The notes under the pieces: model-generated
Seen by the model: the letters and a program-made list of their open reading frames with translations, nothing else
Told to the model about the DNA's origin: nothing
Database searches by the model: none
NCBI RefSeq assembly: GCF_933775445.1
Contig: NW_026089493.1
Location: 248,001-312,000 of the forward strand
DNA length: 64,000 bases
From: Argentina anserina
Lineage: Eukaryota > Streptophyta > Magnoliopsida > Rosales > Rosaceae
Direction: 5' to 3'
Translations under genes and position numbers: made by a program
Shown: positions 12,601 through 25,140 of the stretch, piece by piece
How the letters are laid out: each line of letters opens with the position of its first letter
How positions within the stretch are numbered: position 1 is the first letter of the stretch

Positions 12601-15600
12601 CTATTCCAATTGTGTATCTTTACATCGTTTGCGTATCTTTACTATTCCAGTTGTGTATCTTTTTATTTCTCGTTTGAGTATCTTTCTGTATGGCTTCTGA
12701 TGCGAGTTTCTATTGAATTTGAGAGATTTTCAAGTGTGGGAGTGTGTTTCTTTCAAACTGAGTATCTTTACATCGTTTGCGTATCTTTACTATTCCAGTT
12801 GTGTATCTTTTCATTTCTCGTTTGAGTATCTTTCTGTATGGCTTTTGATGCGAGTTTCTATTGTATTTGAGAGTTTTGCAAGTGTGGGAGTGTGTTTCTT
12901 TCAAACTGAGTATCTTTACATCGTTTGCGTATCTTTACTATTCCAATTGTGTATCTTTACATCGTTTGCGTATCTTTACTATTCCAGTTGTGTATCTTTT
13001 CATTTCTCGTTTGAGTATCTTTCTGTAAGGCTTTCTGATGCGAGTTTCTATTGAATTTGAGAGTTTTTCAAGTGTGGGAGTGTGTTTCTTTCAAACTGAG
13101 TATCTTTACATCGTTTGCGTATCTTTACTATTCCAATTGTGTATCTTTACATCGTTTGCGTATCTTTACTATTCCAGTTGTGTATCTTTTTATTTCTCGT
13201 TTGAGTATCTTTCTGTATGGCTTCTGATGCGAGTTTCTATTGAATTTGAGAGATTTTCAAGTGTGGGAGTGTGTTTCTTTCAAACTGAGTATCTTTACAT
13301 CGTTTGCGTATCTTTACTATTCCAGTTGTGTATCTTTTCATTTCTCGTTTGAGTATCTTTCTGTATGGCTTTTGATGCGAGTTTCTATTGTATTTGTGAG
13401 TTTTGCAAGTGTGGGAGTGTGTTTCTTTCAAACTGAGTATCTTTACATCGTTTGCGTATCTTTACTATTCCAATTGTGTATCTTTACATCGTTTGCGTAT
13501 CTTTACTATTCCAATTGTGTATCTTTTCATTTCTCGTTTGAGTATCTTTCTGTAAGGCTTTCTGATGCGAGTTTCTATTGAATTTGAGAGTTTTTCAAGT
13601 GTGGGAGTGTGTTTCTTTCAAACTGAGTATCTTTACATCGTTTGCGTATCTTTACTATTCCAATTGTGTATCTTTTCATTTCTCGTTTGAGTATCTTTCT
13701 GTAAGGCTTTCTGATGCGAGTTTCTATTGAATTTGAGAGTTTTTCAAGTGTGGGAGTGTGTTTCTTTCAAACTGAGTATCTTTACATCGTTTGCGTATCT
13801 TTACTATTCCAATTGTGTATCTTTACATCGTTAGCGTATCTTTACTATTCCAATTGTGTATCTTTTCAATTCTCGTTTGAGTATCTTTCTGTAAGGCTTT
13901 CTGATGCGAGTTTCTATTGAATTTGAGAGTTTTTCAAGTGTGGGAGTGTGTTTCTTTCAAACTAAGTATCTTTACATCGTTTGCGTATCTTTACTATTCC
14001 AATTGTGTATCTTTACATCGTTTGCGTATCTTTACTATTCCAATTGTGTATCTTTTCATTTCTCGTTTGAGTATCTTTCTGTAAGGCTTTCTGATGCGAG
14101 TTTCTATTGAATTTGAGAGATTTTCAAGTGTGGGAGTGTGTTTCTTTCAAACTGAGTATCTTTACATCGTTTGCGTATCTTTACTATTCCAGTTGTGTAT
14201 ATTTTCATTTCTCGTTTGAGTATCTTTCTGTATGGCTTTTGATGCGAGTTTCTATTGTATTTGTGAGTTTTGCAAGTGTGGGAGTGTGTTTCTTTCAAAC
14301 TGAGTATCTTTACATCGTTTGCGTATCTTTACTATTCCAATTGTGTATCTTTACATCGTTTGCGTATCTTTACTATTCCAGTTGTGTATCTTTTCATTTC
14401 TCGTTTGAGTATCTTTCTGTAAGGCTTTCTGATGCGAGTTTCTATTGAATTTGAGAGTTTTTCAAGTGTGGGAGTGTGTTTCTTTCAAACTGAGTATCTT
14501 TACATCGTTTGCGTATCTTTACTATTCCAATTGTGTATCTTTACATCGTTTGCGTATCTTTACTATTCCAGTTGTGTATCTTTTTATTTCTCGTTTGAGT
14601 ATCTTTCTGTATGGCTTCTGATGCGAGTTTCTATTGAATTTGAGAGATTTTCAAGTGTGGGAGTGTGTTTCTTTCAAACTGAGTATCTTTACATCGTTTG
14701 CGTATCTTTACTATTCCAGTTGTATATCTTTTCATTTCTCGTTTGAGTATCTTTCTGTATGGCTTTTGATGCGAGTTTCTATTGTATTTGTGAGTTTTGC
14801 AAGTGTGGGAGTGTGTTTCTTTCAAACTGAGTATCTTTACATCGTTTGCGTAACTTTCTATTCCAATTGTGTATCTTTACATCGTTTGCGTATCTTTACT
14901 ATTCCAATTGTGTATCTTTTCATTTCTCGTTTGAGTATCTTTCTGTAAGGCTTTCTGATGCGAGTTTCTATTGAATTTGAGAGTTTTTCAAGTGTGGGAG
15001 TGTGTTTCTTTCAAACTGAGTATCTTTACATCGTTTGCGTATCTTTACTATTCCAATTGTGTATCTTTTCATTTCTCGTTTGAGTATCTTTCTGTAAGGC
15101 TTTCTGATGCGAGTTTCTATTGAATTTGAGAGTTTTTCAAGTGTGGGAGTGTGTTTCTTTCAAACTGAGTATCTTTACATCGTTTGCGTATCTTTACTAT
15201 TCCAATTGTGTATCTTTACATCGTTAGCGTATCTTTACTATTCCAATTGTGTATCTTTTCATTTCTCGTTTGAGTATCTTTCTGTAAGGCTTTCTGATGC
15301 GAGTTTCTATTGAATTTGAGAGTTTTTCAAGTGTGGGAGTGTGTTTCTTTCAAACTGAGTATCTTTACATCGTTTGCGTATCTTTACTATTCCAATTGTG
15401 TATCTTTACATCGTTTGCGTATCTTTACTATTCCAATTGTGTATCTTTTCATTTCTCGTTTGAGTATCTTTCTGTAAGGCTTTCTGATGCGAGTTTCTAT
15501 TGAATTTGAGAGTTTTTCAAGTGTGGGAGTGTGTTTCTTTCAAACTGAGTATCTTTACATCGTTTGCGTATCTTTACTATTCCAATTGTGTATCTTTTCA

Positions 15601-16887
15601 TTTCTCGTTTGCGTATCTTTACTATTCCAGTTGTGTATCTTTTTATTTCTCGTTTGAGTATCTTTCTGTATGGCTTCTGATGCGAGTTTCTATTGAATTT
15701 GAGAGATTTTCTAGTGTGGGAGTGTGTTTCTTTCAAACTGAGTATCTTTACATCGTTTGCGTATCTTTACTATTCCAGTTGTGTATCTTTTCATTTCTCG
15801 TTTGAGTATCTTTCTGTATGGCTTTTGATGCGAGTTTCTATTGTATTTGAGAGTTTTGCAAGTGTGGGAGTGTGTTTCTTTCAAACTGAGTATCTTTACA
15901 TCGTTTGCGTATCTTTACTATTCCAATTGTGTATATTTACATCGTTTGCGTATCTTTACTATTCCAATTGTGTATCTTTTCATTTCTCGTTTGAGTATCT
16001 TTCTGTAAGGCTTTCTGATGCGAGTTTCTATTGAATTTGAGAGTTTTTCAAGTGTGGGAGTGTGTTTCTTTCAAACTGAGTATCTTTACATCGTTTGCGT
16101 ATCTTTACTATTCCAATTGTGTATCTTTACATCGTTTGCGTATCTTTACTATTCCAATTGTGTATCTTTTCATTTCTCGTTTGAGTATCTTTCTGTAAGG
16201 CTTTCTGATGCGAGTTTCTATTGAATTTGAGAGTTTTTCAAGTGTGGGAGTGTGTTTCTTTCAAACTGAGTATCTTTACATCGTTTGCGTATCTTTACTA
16301 TTCCAATTGTGTATCTTTTCATTTCTCGTTTGCGTATCTTTACTATTCCAGTTGTGTATCTTTTTATTTCTCGTTTGAGTATCTTTCTGTATGGCTTCTG
16401 ATGCGAGTTTCTATTGAATTTGAGAGATTTTCTAGTGTGGGAGTGTGTTTCTTTCAAACTGAGTATCTTTACATCGTTTGCGTATCTTTACTATTCCAGT
16501 TGTGTATCTTTTCATTTCTCGTTTGAGTATCTTTCTGTATGGCTTTTGATGCGAGTTTCTATTGTATTTGAGAGTTTTGCAAGTGTGGGAGTGTGTTTCT
16601 TTCAAACTGAGTATCTTTACATCGTTTGCGTATCTTTACTATTCCAATTGTGTATGTTTACATCGTTTGCGTATCTTTACTATTCCAATTGTGTATCTTT
16701 TCATTTCTCGTTTGAGTATCTTTCTGTAAGGCTTTCTGATGCGAGTTTCTATTGAATTTGAGAGTTTTTCAAGTGTGGGAGTGTGTTTCTTTCAAACTGA
16801 GTATCTTTACATCGTTTGCGTATCTTTACTATTCCAATTGTGTATCTTTTCATTTCTCGTTTGAGTATCTTTCTGTAAGGCTTTCTG
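9650..16887. repeat. Mosaic satellite region with 527-bp and 721-bp sub-repeats
   Basis: This part has no single long period. Block 10290-10870 recurs at 13714-14294 (offset 3424), sharing the markers TCAAACTAAG and a C variant GTATATTTTC. A three-unit 527-bp repeat (190+189+148) is tandem at 12511 and 13038. A 721-bp block is tandem at 15297-16017 and 16018-16738. The first of these also matches 8892 onward (offset 6405), so pieces are shared with the preceding zone. Local variants include A modules ending CGTTAGC, C modules with TTTTTATTTCTCG and D modules starting CTGTATGGCTTTTGATG. One scrambled B module (GTAACTTTCTATTCC) lies at 14850. Confidence 0.7.
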
Positions 16888-19800
16888 ATGCGAGTTTCTA
16901 TTGAATTTAAGAGTTTTTCAAGTGTGGGAGTGTGTTTCTTTCAAACTGAGTATCTTTACATCGTTTGCGTATCTTTACTATTCCAGTTGATTATCTTTTC
17001 ATTTCTCGTTTGAGTATCTTTCTGTATGGCTTCTGATGCGAGTTTCTATTGTATTTGAGAGTTTTGCAAGTGTGGGAGTGTGTTTCTTTCAAACTGAGTA
17101 TCTTTACATCGTTTGCGTATCTTTACTATTCCAATTGTGTATCTTTACATCGTTTGCGTATCTTTACTATTCCAATTGTGTATCTTTTCATTTCTCGTTT
17201 GAGTATCTTTCTGTAAGGCTTTCTGATGCGAGTTTCTATTGAATTTGAGAGTTTTTTAAGTGTGGGAGTGTGTTTCTTTCAAACTGAGTATCTTTACATC
17301 GTTTGCGTATCTTTACTATTCCAATTGTGTATCTTTACATCGTTTGCGTATATTTACTATTCCAATTGTGTATCTTTACATTGTTTGCGTATCTTTACTA
17401 TTCCAATTATGTATCTTTTCATTTCTCGTTCGAGTATCTTTCTGTAAGGCTTTCTGATGCGAGTTTCTATTGAATTTGAGAGTTTTTCAAGTGTGGGAGT
17501 GTGTTTCTTTCAAACTGAGTATCTTTACATCGTTTGCGTATCTTTACTATTCCAATTGTGTATCTTTACATCGTTAGCGTATCTTTACTATTCCAATTGT
17601 GTATCTTTTCATTTCTCGTTTGAGTATCTTTCTGTAAGGCTTTCTGATGCGAGTTTCTATTGAATTTGAGAGTTTTTCAAGTGTGGGAGTGTGTTTCTTT
17701 CAAACTGAGTATCTTTACATCGTTTGCGTATCTTTACTATTCCAATTGTGTATCTTTTCATTTCTCGTTTGAGTATCTTTCTGTAAAGCTTTCTGATGCG
17801 AGTTTCTATTGAATTTGAGAGTTTTTCAAGTGTGGGAGTGTGTTTCTTTCAAACTGAGTATCTTTACATCGTTTGCGTATCTTTACTATTCCAATTGTGT
17901 ATCTTTACATCGTTTGCGTATCTTTACTATTCCAGTTGTGTATCTTTTTATTTCTCGTTTGAGTATCTTTCTGTATGGCTTCTGATGCGAGTTTCTATTG
18001 AATTTGAGAGATTTTCAAGTGTGGGAGTGTGTTTCTTTCAAACTGAGTATCTTTACATCGTTTGCGTATCTTTACTATTCCAGTTGTGTATCTTTTCATT
18101 TCTCGTTTGAGTATCTTTCTGTATGGCTTTTGATGCGAGTTTCTATTGTATTTGAGAGTTTTGCAAGTGTGGGAGTGTGTTTCTTTCAAACTGAGTATCT
18201 TTACATCGTTTGCGTATCTTTACTATTCCAATTGTGTATCTTTACATCGTTTGCGTATCTTTACTATTCCAATTGTGTATCTTTTCATTTCTCGTTTGAG
18301 TATCTTTCTGTAAGGCTTCTGATGCGAGTTTCTATTGAATTTGAGAGTTTTGCAAGTGTGGGAGTGTGTTTCTTTTCAAACTGAGTATCTTTACATCGTT
18401 TGCGTATCTTTACTATTCCAGTTGTGTATCTTTTTATTTCTCGTTTGAGTATCTTTCTGTATGGCTTCTGATGCGAGTTTCTATTGAATTTGAGAGACTT
18501 TCAAGTGTAGGAGTGTGTTTCTTTCAAACTGAGTATCTTTACATCGTTTGCGTATCTTTACTATTCCAGTTGTGTATCTTTTCATTTCTCGTTTGAGTAT
18601 CTTTCTGTAAGGCTTTCTCATGCGAGTTTCTATTGAATTTGAGAGTTTTTCAAGTGTGGGAGTGTGTTTCTTTCAAACTGAGTATCTTTACATCGTTTGC
18701 GTATCTTTACTATTCCAATTGTGTATCTTTACATCGTTTGCGTATCTTTACTATTCCAGTTGTGTATCTTTTTATTTCTCGTTTGAGTATCTTTCTGTAT
18801 GGCTTCTGATGCGAGTTTCTATTGAATTTGAGAGATTTTCAAGTGTGGGAGTGTGTTTCTTTCAAACTGAGTATCTTTACATCGTTTGCGTATCTTTACT
18901 ATTCCAATTGTGTATCTTTTCATTTCTCGTTTGAGTATCTTTCTGTATGGCTTTTGATGCGAGTTTCTATTGTATTTGAGAGTTTTGCAAGTGTGGGAGT
19001 GTGTTTCTTTCAAACTGAGTATCTTTACATCGTTTGCGTATCTTTACTATTCCAATTGTGTATCTTTACATCGTTTGCGTATCTTTACTATTCCAATTGT
19101 GTATCTTTTCATTTCTCGTTTGAGTATCTTTCTGTAAGGCTTTCTGATGCGAGTTTCTATTGAATTTGAGAGTTTTTCAAGTGTGGGAGTGTGTTTCTTT
19201 CAAACTGAGTATCTTTACATCGTTTGCGTATCTTTACTATTCCAATTGTGTATCTTTACATCGTTTGCGTATCTTTACTATTCCAGTTGTGTATCTTTTT
19301 ATTTCTCGTTTGAGTATCTTTCTGTATGGCTTCTGATGCGAGTTTCTATTGAATTTGAGAGATTTTCAAGTGTGGGAGTGTGTTTCTTTCAAACTGAGTA
19401 TCTTTACATCGTTTGCGTATCTTTACTATTCCAGTTGTGTATCTTTTCATTTCTCGTTTGAGTATCTTTCTGTATGGCTTTTGATGCGAGTTTCTATTGT
19501 ATTTGAGAGTTTTGCAAGTGTAGGAGTGTGTTTCTTTCAAACTGAGTATCTTTACATCGTTTGCGTATATTTACTATTCCAATTGTGTATCTTTACATCG
19601 TTTGCGTATCTTTACTATTCCAATTATGTATCTTTTCATTTCTCGTTCGAGTATCTTTCTGTAAGGCTTTCTGATGCGAGTTTCTATTGAATTTGAGAGT
19701 TTTTCAAGTGTGGGAGTGTGTTTCTTTCAAACTGAGTATCTTTACATCGTTTGCGTATGTTTACTATTCCAATTGTGTATCTTTACATCGTTTGCGTATC

Positions 19801-22800
19801 ATTACAATTCCAATTGAGTATCTTTTCATTTCTCGTTTGAGTATCTTTCTGTAAGGCTTTCTGATGCGAGTTTCTATTGAATTTGAGAGTTTTGCAAGTG
19901 TGGGAGCGTGTTTCTTTCAAACTGAGTATCTTTACATCGTTTGCGTATGTTTACTATTCCAATTGTGTTTCTTTACATCGTTTGCGTATCTTTACTATTC
20001 CAATTGTGTATCTTTTCATTTCTCGTTTGAGTATCTTTCTGTAAGGCTTCTGATGCGAGTTTCTATTGAATTTGAGAGTTTTTCAAGTGTGGGAGTGTGT
20101 TTCTTTCAAACTGAGTATCTTTACATCGTTTGCGTATCTTTACTATTCCAATTGTGTATCTTTACATCGTTTGCATATCTTTACTATTCCAGTTGTGTAT
20201 CTTTTTATTTCTCGTTTGAGTATATTTCTGTATGGCTTCTGATGCGAGTTTCTATTGAATTTGAGAGATTTTCAAGTGTGGGAGTGTGTTTCTTTCAAAC
20301 TGAGTATCTTTACATCGTTTGCGTATCTTTACTATTCCAGTTGATTATCTTTTCATTTCTCGTTTGAGTATCTTTCTGTATGGCTTCTGATGCGAGTTTC
20401 TATTGTATTTGAGAGTTTTGCAAGTGTGGGAGTGTGTTTCTTTCAAACTGAGTATCTTTACATCGTTTGCGTATCTTTACTATTCCAATTGTGTATCTTT
20501 ACATCGTTTGCGTATCTTTACTATTCCAATTGTGTATCTTTTCATTTCTCGTTTGAGTATCTTTCTGTAAGGCTTTCTGATGCGAGTTTCTATTGAATTT
20601 AAGAGTTTTTCAAGTGTGGGAGTGTGTTTCTTTCAAACTGAGTATCTTTACATCGTTTGCGTATCTTTACTATTCCAGTTGTGTATCTTTTCATTTCTCG
20701 TTTGAGTATCTTTCTGTATGGCTTTTGATGCGAGTTTCTATTGTATTTGAGAGTTTTGCAAGTGTGGGAGTGTGTTTCTTTCAAACTGAGTATCTTTACA
20801 TCGTTTGCGTATCTTTACTATTCCAATTGTGTATCTTTACATCGTTTGCGTATCTTTACTATTCCAATTGTGTATCTTTTCATTTCTCGTTTGAGTATCT
20901 TTCTGTAAGGCTTTCTGATGCGAGTTTCTATTGAATTTGAGAGTTTTTTAAGTGTGGGAGTGTGTTTCTTTCAATCTGAGTATCTTTACATCGTTTGCGT
21001 ATCTTTACTATTCCAATTGTGTATCTTTACATCGTTTGCGTATATTTACTATTCCAATTGTGTATCTTTACATCGTTTGCGTATCTTTACTATTCCAATT
21101 ATGTATCTTTTCATTTCTCGTTCGAGTATCTTTCTGTAAGGCTTTCTGATGCGAGTTTCTATTGAATTTGAGAGTTTTTCAAGTGTGGGAGTGTGTTTCT
21201 TTCAAACTGAGTATCTTTACATCGTTTGCGTATCTTTACTATTCCAATTGTGTATCTTTACATCGTTAGCGTATCTTTACTATTCCAATTGTGTATCTTT
21301 TCATTTCTCGTTTGAGTATCTTTCTGTAAGGCTTTCTGATGCGAGTTTCTATTGAATTTGAGAGTTTTTCAAGTGTGGGAGTGTGTTTCTTTCAAACTGA
21401 GTATCTTTACATCGTTTGCGTATCTTTACTATTCCAATTGTGTATCTTTTCATTTCTCGTTTGAGTATCTTTCTGTAAAGCTTTCTGATGCGAGTTTCTA
21501 TTGAATTTGAGAGTTTTTCAAGTGTGGGAGTGTGTTTCTTTCAAACTGAGTATCTTTACATCGTTTGCGTATCTTTACTATTCCAATTGTGTATCTTTAC
21601 ATCGTTTGCGTATCTTTACTATTCCAGTTGTGTATCTTTTTATTTCTCGTTTGAGTATCTTTCTGTATGGCTTCTGATGCGAGTTTCTATTGAATTTGAG
21701 AGATTTTCAAGTGTGGGAGTGTGTTTCTTTCAAACTGAGTATCTTTACATCGTTTGCGTATCTTTACTATTCCAGTTGTGTATCTTTTCATTTCTCGTTT
21801 GAGTATCTTTCTGTATGGCTTTTGATGCGAGTTTCTATTGTATTTGAGAGTTTTGCAAGTGTGGGAGTGTGTTTCTTTCAAACTGAGTATCTTTACATCG
21901 TTTGCGTATCTTTACTATTCCAATTGTGTATCTTTACATCGTTTGCGTATCTTTACTATTCCAATTGTGTATCTTTTCATTTCTCGTTTGAGTATCTTTC
22001 TGTAAGGCTTCTGATGCGAGTTTCTATTGAATTTGAGAGTTTTGCAAGTGTGGGAGTGTGTTTCTTTTCAAACTGAGTATCTTTACATCGTTTGCGTATC
22101 TTTACTATTCCAGTTGTGTATCTTTTTATTTCTCGTTTGAGTATCTTTCTGTATGGCTTCTGATGCGAGTTTCTATTGAATTTGAGAGACTTTCAAGTGT
22201 AGGAGTGTGTTTCTTTCAAACTGAGTATCTTTACATCGTTTGCGTATCTTTACTATTCCAGTTGTGTATCTTTTCATTTCTCGTTTGAGTATCTTTCTGT
22301 AAGGCTTTCTCATGCGAGTTTCTATTGAATTTGAGAGTTTTTCAAGTGTGGGAGTGTGTTTCTTTCAAACTGAGTATCTTTACATCGTTTGCGTATCTTT
22401 ACTATTCCAATTGTGTATCTTTACATCGTTTGCGTATCTTTACTATTCCAGTTGTGTATCTTTTTATTTCTCGTTTGAGTATCTTTCTGTATGGCTTCTG
22501 ATGCGAGTTTCTATTGAATTTGAGAGATTTTCAAGTGTGGGAGTGTGTTTCTTTCAAACTGAGTATCTTTACATCGTTTGCGTATCTTTACTATTCCAGT
22601 TGTGTATCTTTTCATTTCTCGTTTGAGTATCTTTCTGTATGGCTTTTGATGCGAGTTTCTATTGTATTTGAGAGTTTTGCAAGTGTGGGAGTGTGTTTCT
22701 TTCAAACTGAGTATCTTTACATCGTTTGCGTATCTTTACTATTCCAATTGTGTATCTTTACATCGTTTGCGTATCTTTACTATTCCAATTGTGTATCTTT

Positions 22801-25140
22801 TCATTTCTCGTTTGAGTATCTTTCTGTAAGGCTTTCTGATGCGAGTTTCTATTGAATTTGAGAGTTTTTCAAGTGTGGGAGTGTGTTTCTTTCAAACTGA
22901 GTATCTTTACATCGTTTGCGTATCTTTACTATTCCAATTGTGTATCTTTACATCGTTTGCGTATCTTTACTATTCCAGTTGTGTATCTTTTTATTTCTCG
23001 TTTGAGTATCTTTCTGTATGGCTTCTGATGCGAGTTTCTATTGAATTTGAGAGATTTTCAAGTGTGGGAGTGTGTTTCTTTCAAACTGAGTATCTTTACA
23101 TCGTTTGCGTATCTTTACTATTCCAGTTGTGTATCTTTTCATTTCTCGTTTGAGTATCTTTCTGTATGGCTTTTGATGCGAGTTTCTATTGTATTTGAGA
23201 GTTTTGCAAGTGTAGGAGTGTGTTTCTTTCAAACTGAGTATCTTTACATCGTTTGCGTATATTTACTATTCCAATTGTGTATCTTTACATCGTTTGCGTA
23301 TCTTTACTATTCCAATTATGTATCTTTTCATTTCTCGTTCGAGTATCTTTCTGTAAGGCTTTCTGATGCGAGTTTCTATTGAATTTGAGAGTTTTTCAAG
23401 TGTGGGAGTGTGTTTCTTTCAAACTGAGTATCTTTACATCGTTTGCGTATCTTTACTATTCCAATTGTGTATCTTTACATCGTTTGCGTATCATTACAAT
23501 TCCAATTGAGTATCTTTTCATTTCTCGTTTGAGTATCTTTCTGTAAGGCTTTCTGATGCGAGTTTCTATTGAATTTGAGAGTTTTGCAAGTGTGGGAGCG
23601 TGTTTCTTTCAAACTGAGTATCTTTACATCGTTTGCGTATGTTTACTATTCCAATTGTGTTTCTTTACATCGTTTGCGTATCTTTACTATTCCAATTGTG
23701 TATCTTTTCATTTCTCGTTTGAGTATCTTTCTGTAAGGCTTCTGATGCGAGTTTCTATTGAATTTGAGAGTTTTTCAAGTGTGGGAGTGTGTTTCTTTCA
23801 AACTGAGTATCTTTACATCGTTTGCGTATCTTTACTATTCCAATTGTGTATCTTTACATCGTTTGCATATCTTTACTATTCCAGTTGTGTATCTTTTTAT
23901 TTCTCGTTTGAGTATATTTCTGTATGGCTTCTGATGCGAGTTTCTATTGAATTTGAGAGATTTTCAAGTGTGGGAGTGTGTTTCTTTCAAACTGAGTATC
24001 TTTACATCGTTTGCGTATCTTTACTATTCCAGTTGATTATCTTTTCATTTCTCGTTTGAGTATCTTTCTGTATGGCTTCTGATGCGAGTTTCTATTGTAT
24101 TTGAGAGTTTTGCAAGTGTGGGAGTGTGTTTCTTTCAAACTGAGTATCTTTACATCGTTTGCGTATCTTTACTATTCCAATTGTGTATCTTTACATCGTT
24201 TGCGTATCTTTACTATTCCAATTGTGTATCTTTTCATTTCTCGTTTGAGTATCTTTCTGTAAGGCTTTCTGATGCGAGTTTCTATTGAATTTAAGAGTTT
24301 TTCAAGTGTGGGAGTGTGTTTCTTTCAAACTGAGTATCTTTACATCGTTTGCGTATCTTTACTATTCCAGTTGTGTATCTTTTCATTTCTCGTTTGAGTA
24401 TCTTTCTGTATGGCTTTTGATGCGAGTTTCTATTGTATTTGAGAGTTTTGCAAGTGTGGGAGTGTGTTTCTTTCAAACTGAGTATCTTTACATCGTTTGC
24501 GTATCTTTACTATTCCAATTGTGTATCTTTACATCGTTTGCGTATCTTTACTATTCCAATTGTGTATCTTTTCATTTCTCGTTTGAGTATCTTTCTGTAA
24601 GGCTTTCTGATGCGAGTTTCTATTGAATTTGAGAGTTTTTTAAGTGTGGGAGTGTGTTTCTTTCAAACTGAGTATCTTTACATCGTTTGCGTATCTTTAC
24701 TATTCCAATTGTGTATCTTTACATCGTTTGCGTATATTTACTATTCCAATTGTGTATCTTTACATCGTTTGCGTATCTTTACTATTCCAATTATGTATCT
24801 TTTCATTTCTCGTTCGAGTATCTTTCTGTAAGGCTTTCTGATGCGAGTTTCTATTGAATTTGAGAGTTTTTCAAGTGTGGGAGTGTGTTTCTTTCAAACT
24901 GAGTATCTTTACATCGTTTGCGTATCTTTACTATTCCAATTGTGTATCTTTACATCGTTAGCGTATCTTTACTATTCCAATTGTGTATCTTTTCATTTCT
25001 CGTTTGAGTATCTTTCTGTAAGGCTTTCTGATGCGAGTTTCTATTGAATTTGAGAGTTTTTCAAGTGTGGGAGTGTGTTTCTTTCAAACTGAGTATCTTT
25101 ACATCGTTTGCGTATCTTTACTATTCCAATTGTGTATCTT
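16888..25140. repeat. 21-unit higher-order repeat of 3692 bp
   Basis: Copies occupy 17226-20917 and 20918-24609, and a third begins at 24610 and loses register in the unit starting at 25031. A partial copy precedes the first (16888-17225). Using the ATG of GATGCGAG in D as landmark, the units in one copy are 231, 190, 149, 189, 148, 189, 149, 149, 189, 148, 190, 189, 148, 190, 190, 189, 189, 148, 190, 148 and 190 bp, which sum to 3692. The landmarks I checked keep the same offset between copies. The few differences I saw are single bases: TTACATTG near 17380 versus TTACATCG near 21072, GTATGTTT at 19756 versus GTATCTTT at 23448, and TCAATCTGAG at 20972 only. The duplication looks recent. Confidence 0.88.

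Noticed and set aside
17226..24609. HOR copies as an assembly artefact
   Set aside because: Not excluded, but copies differ at scattered single bases and the HOR ends inside a unit, which fits real duplication better than a mechanical repeat of one contig piece. Long reads would settle it.
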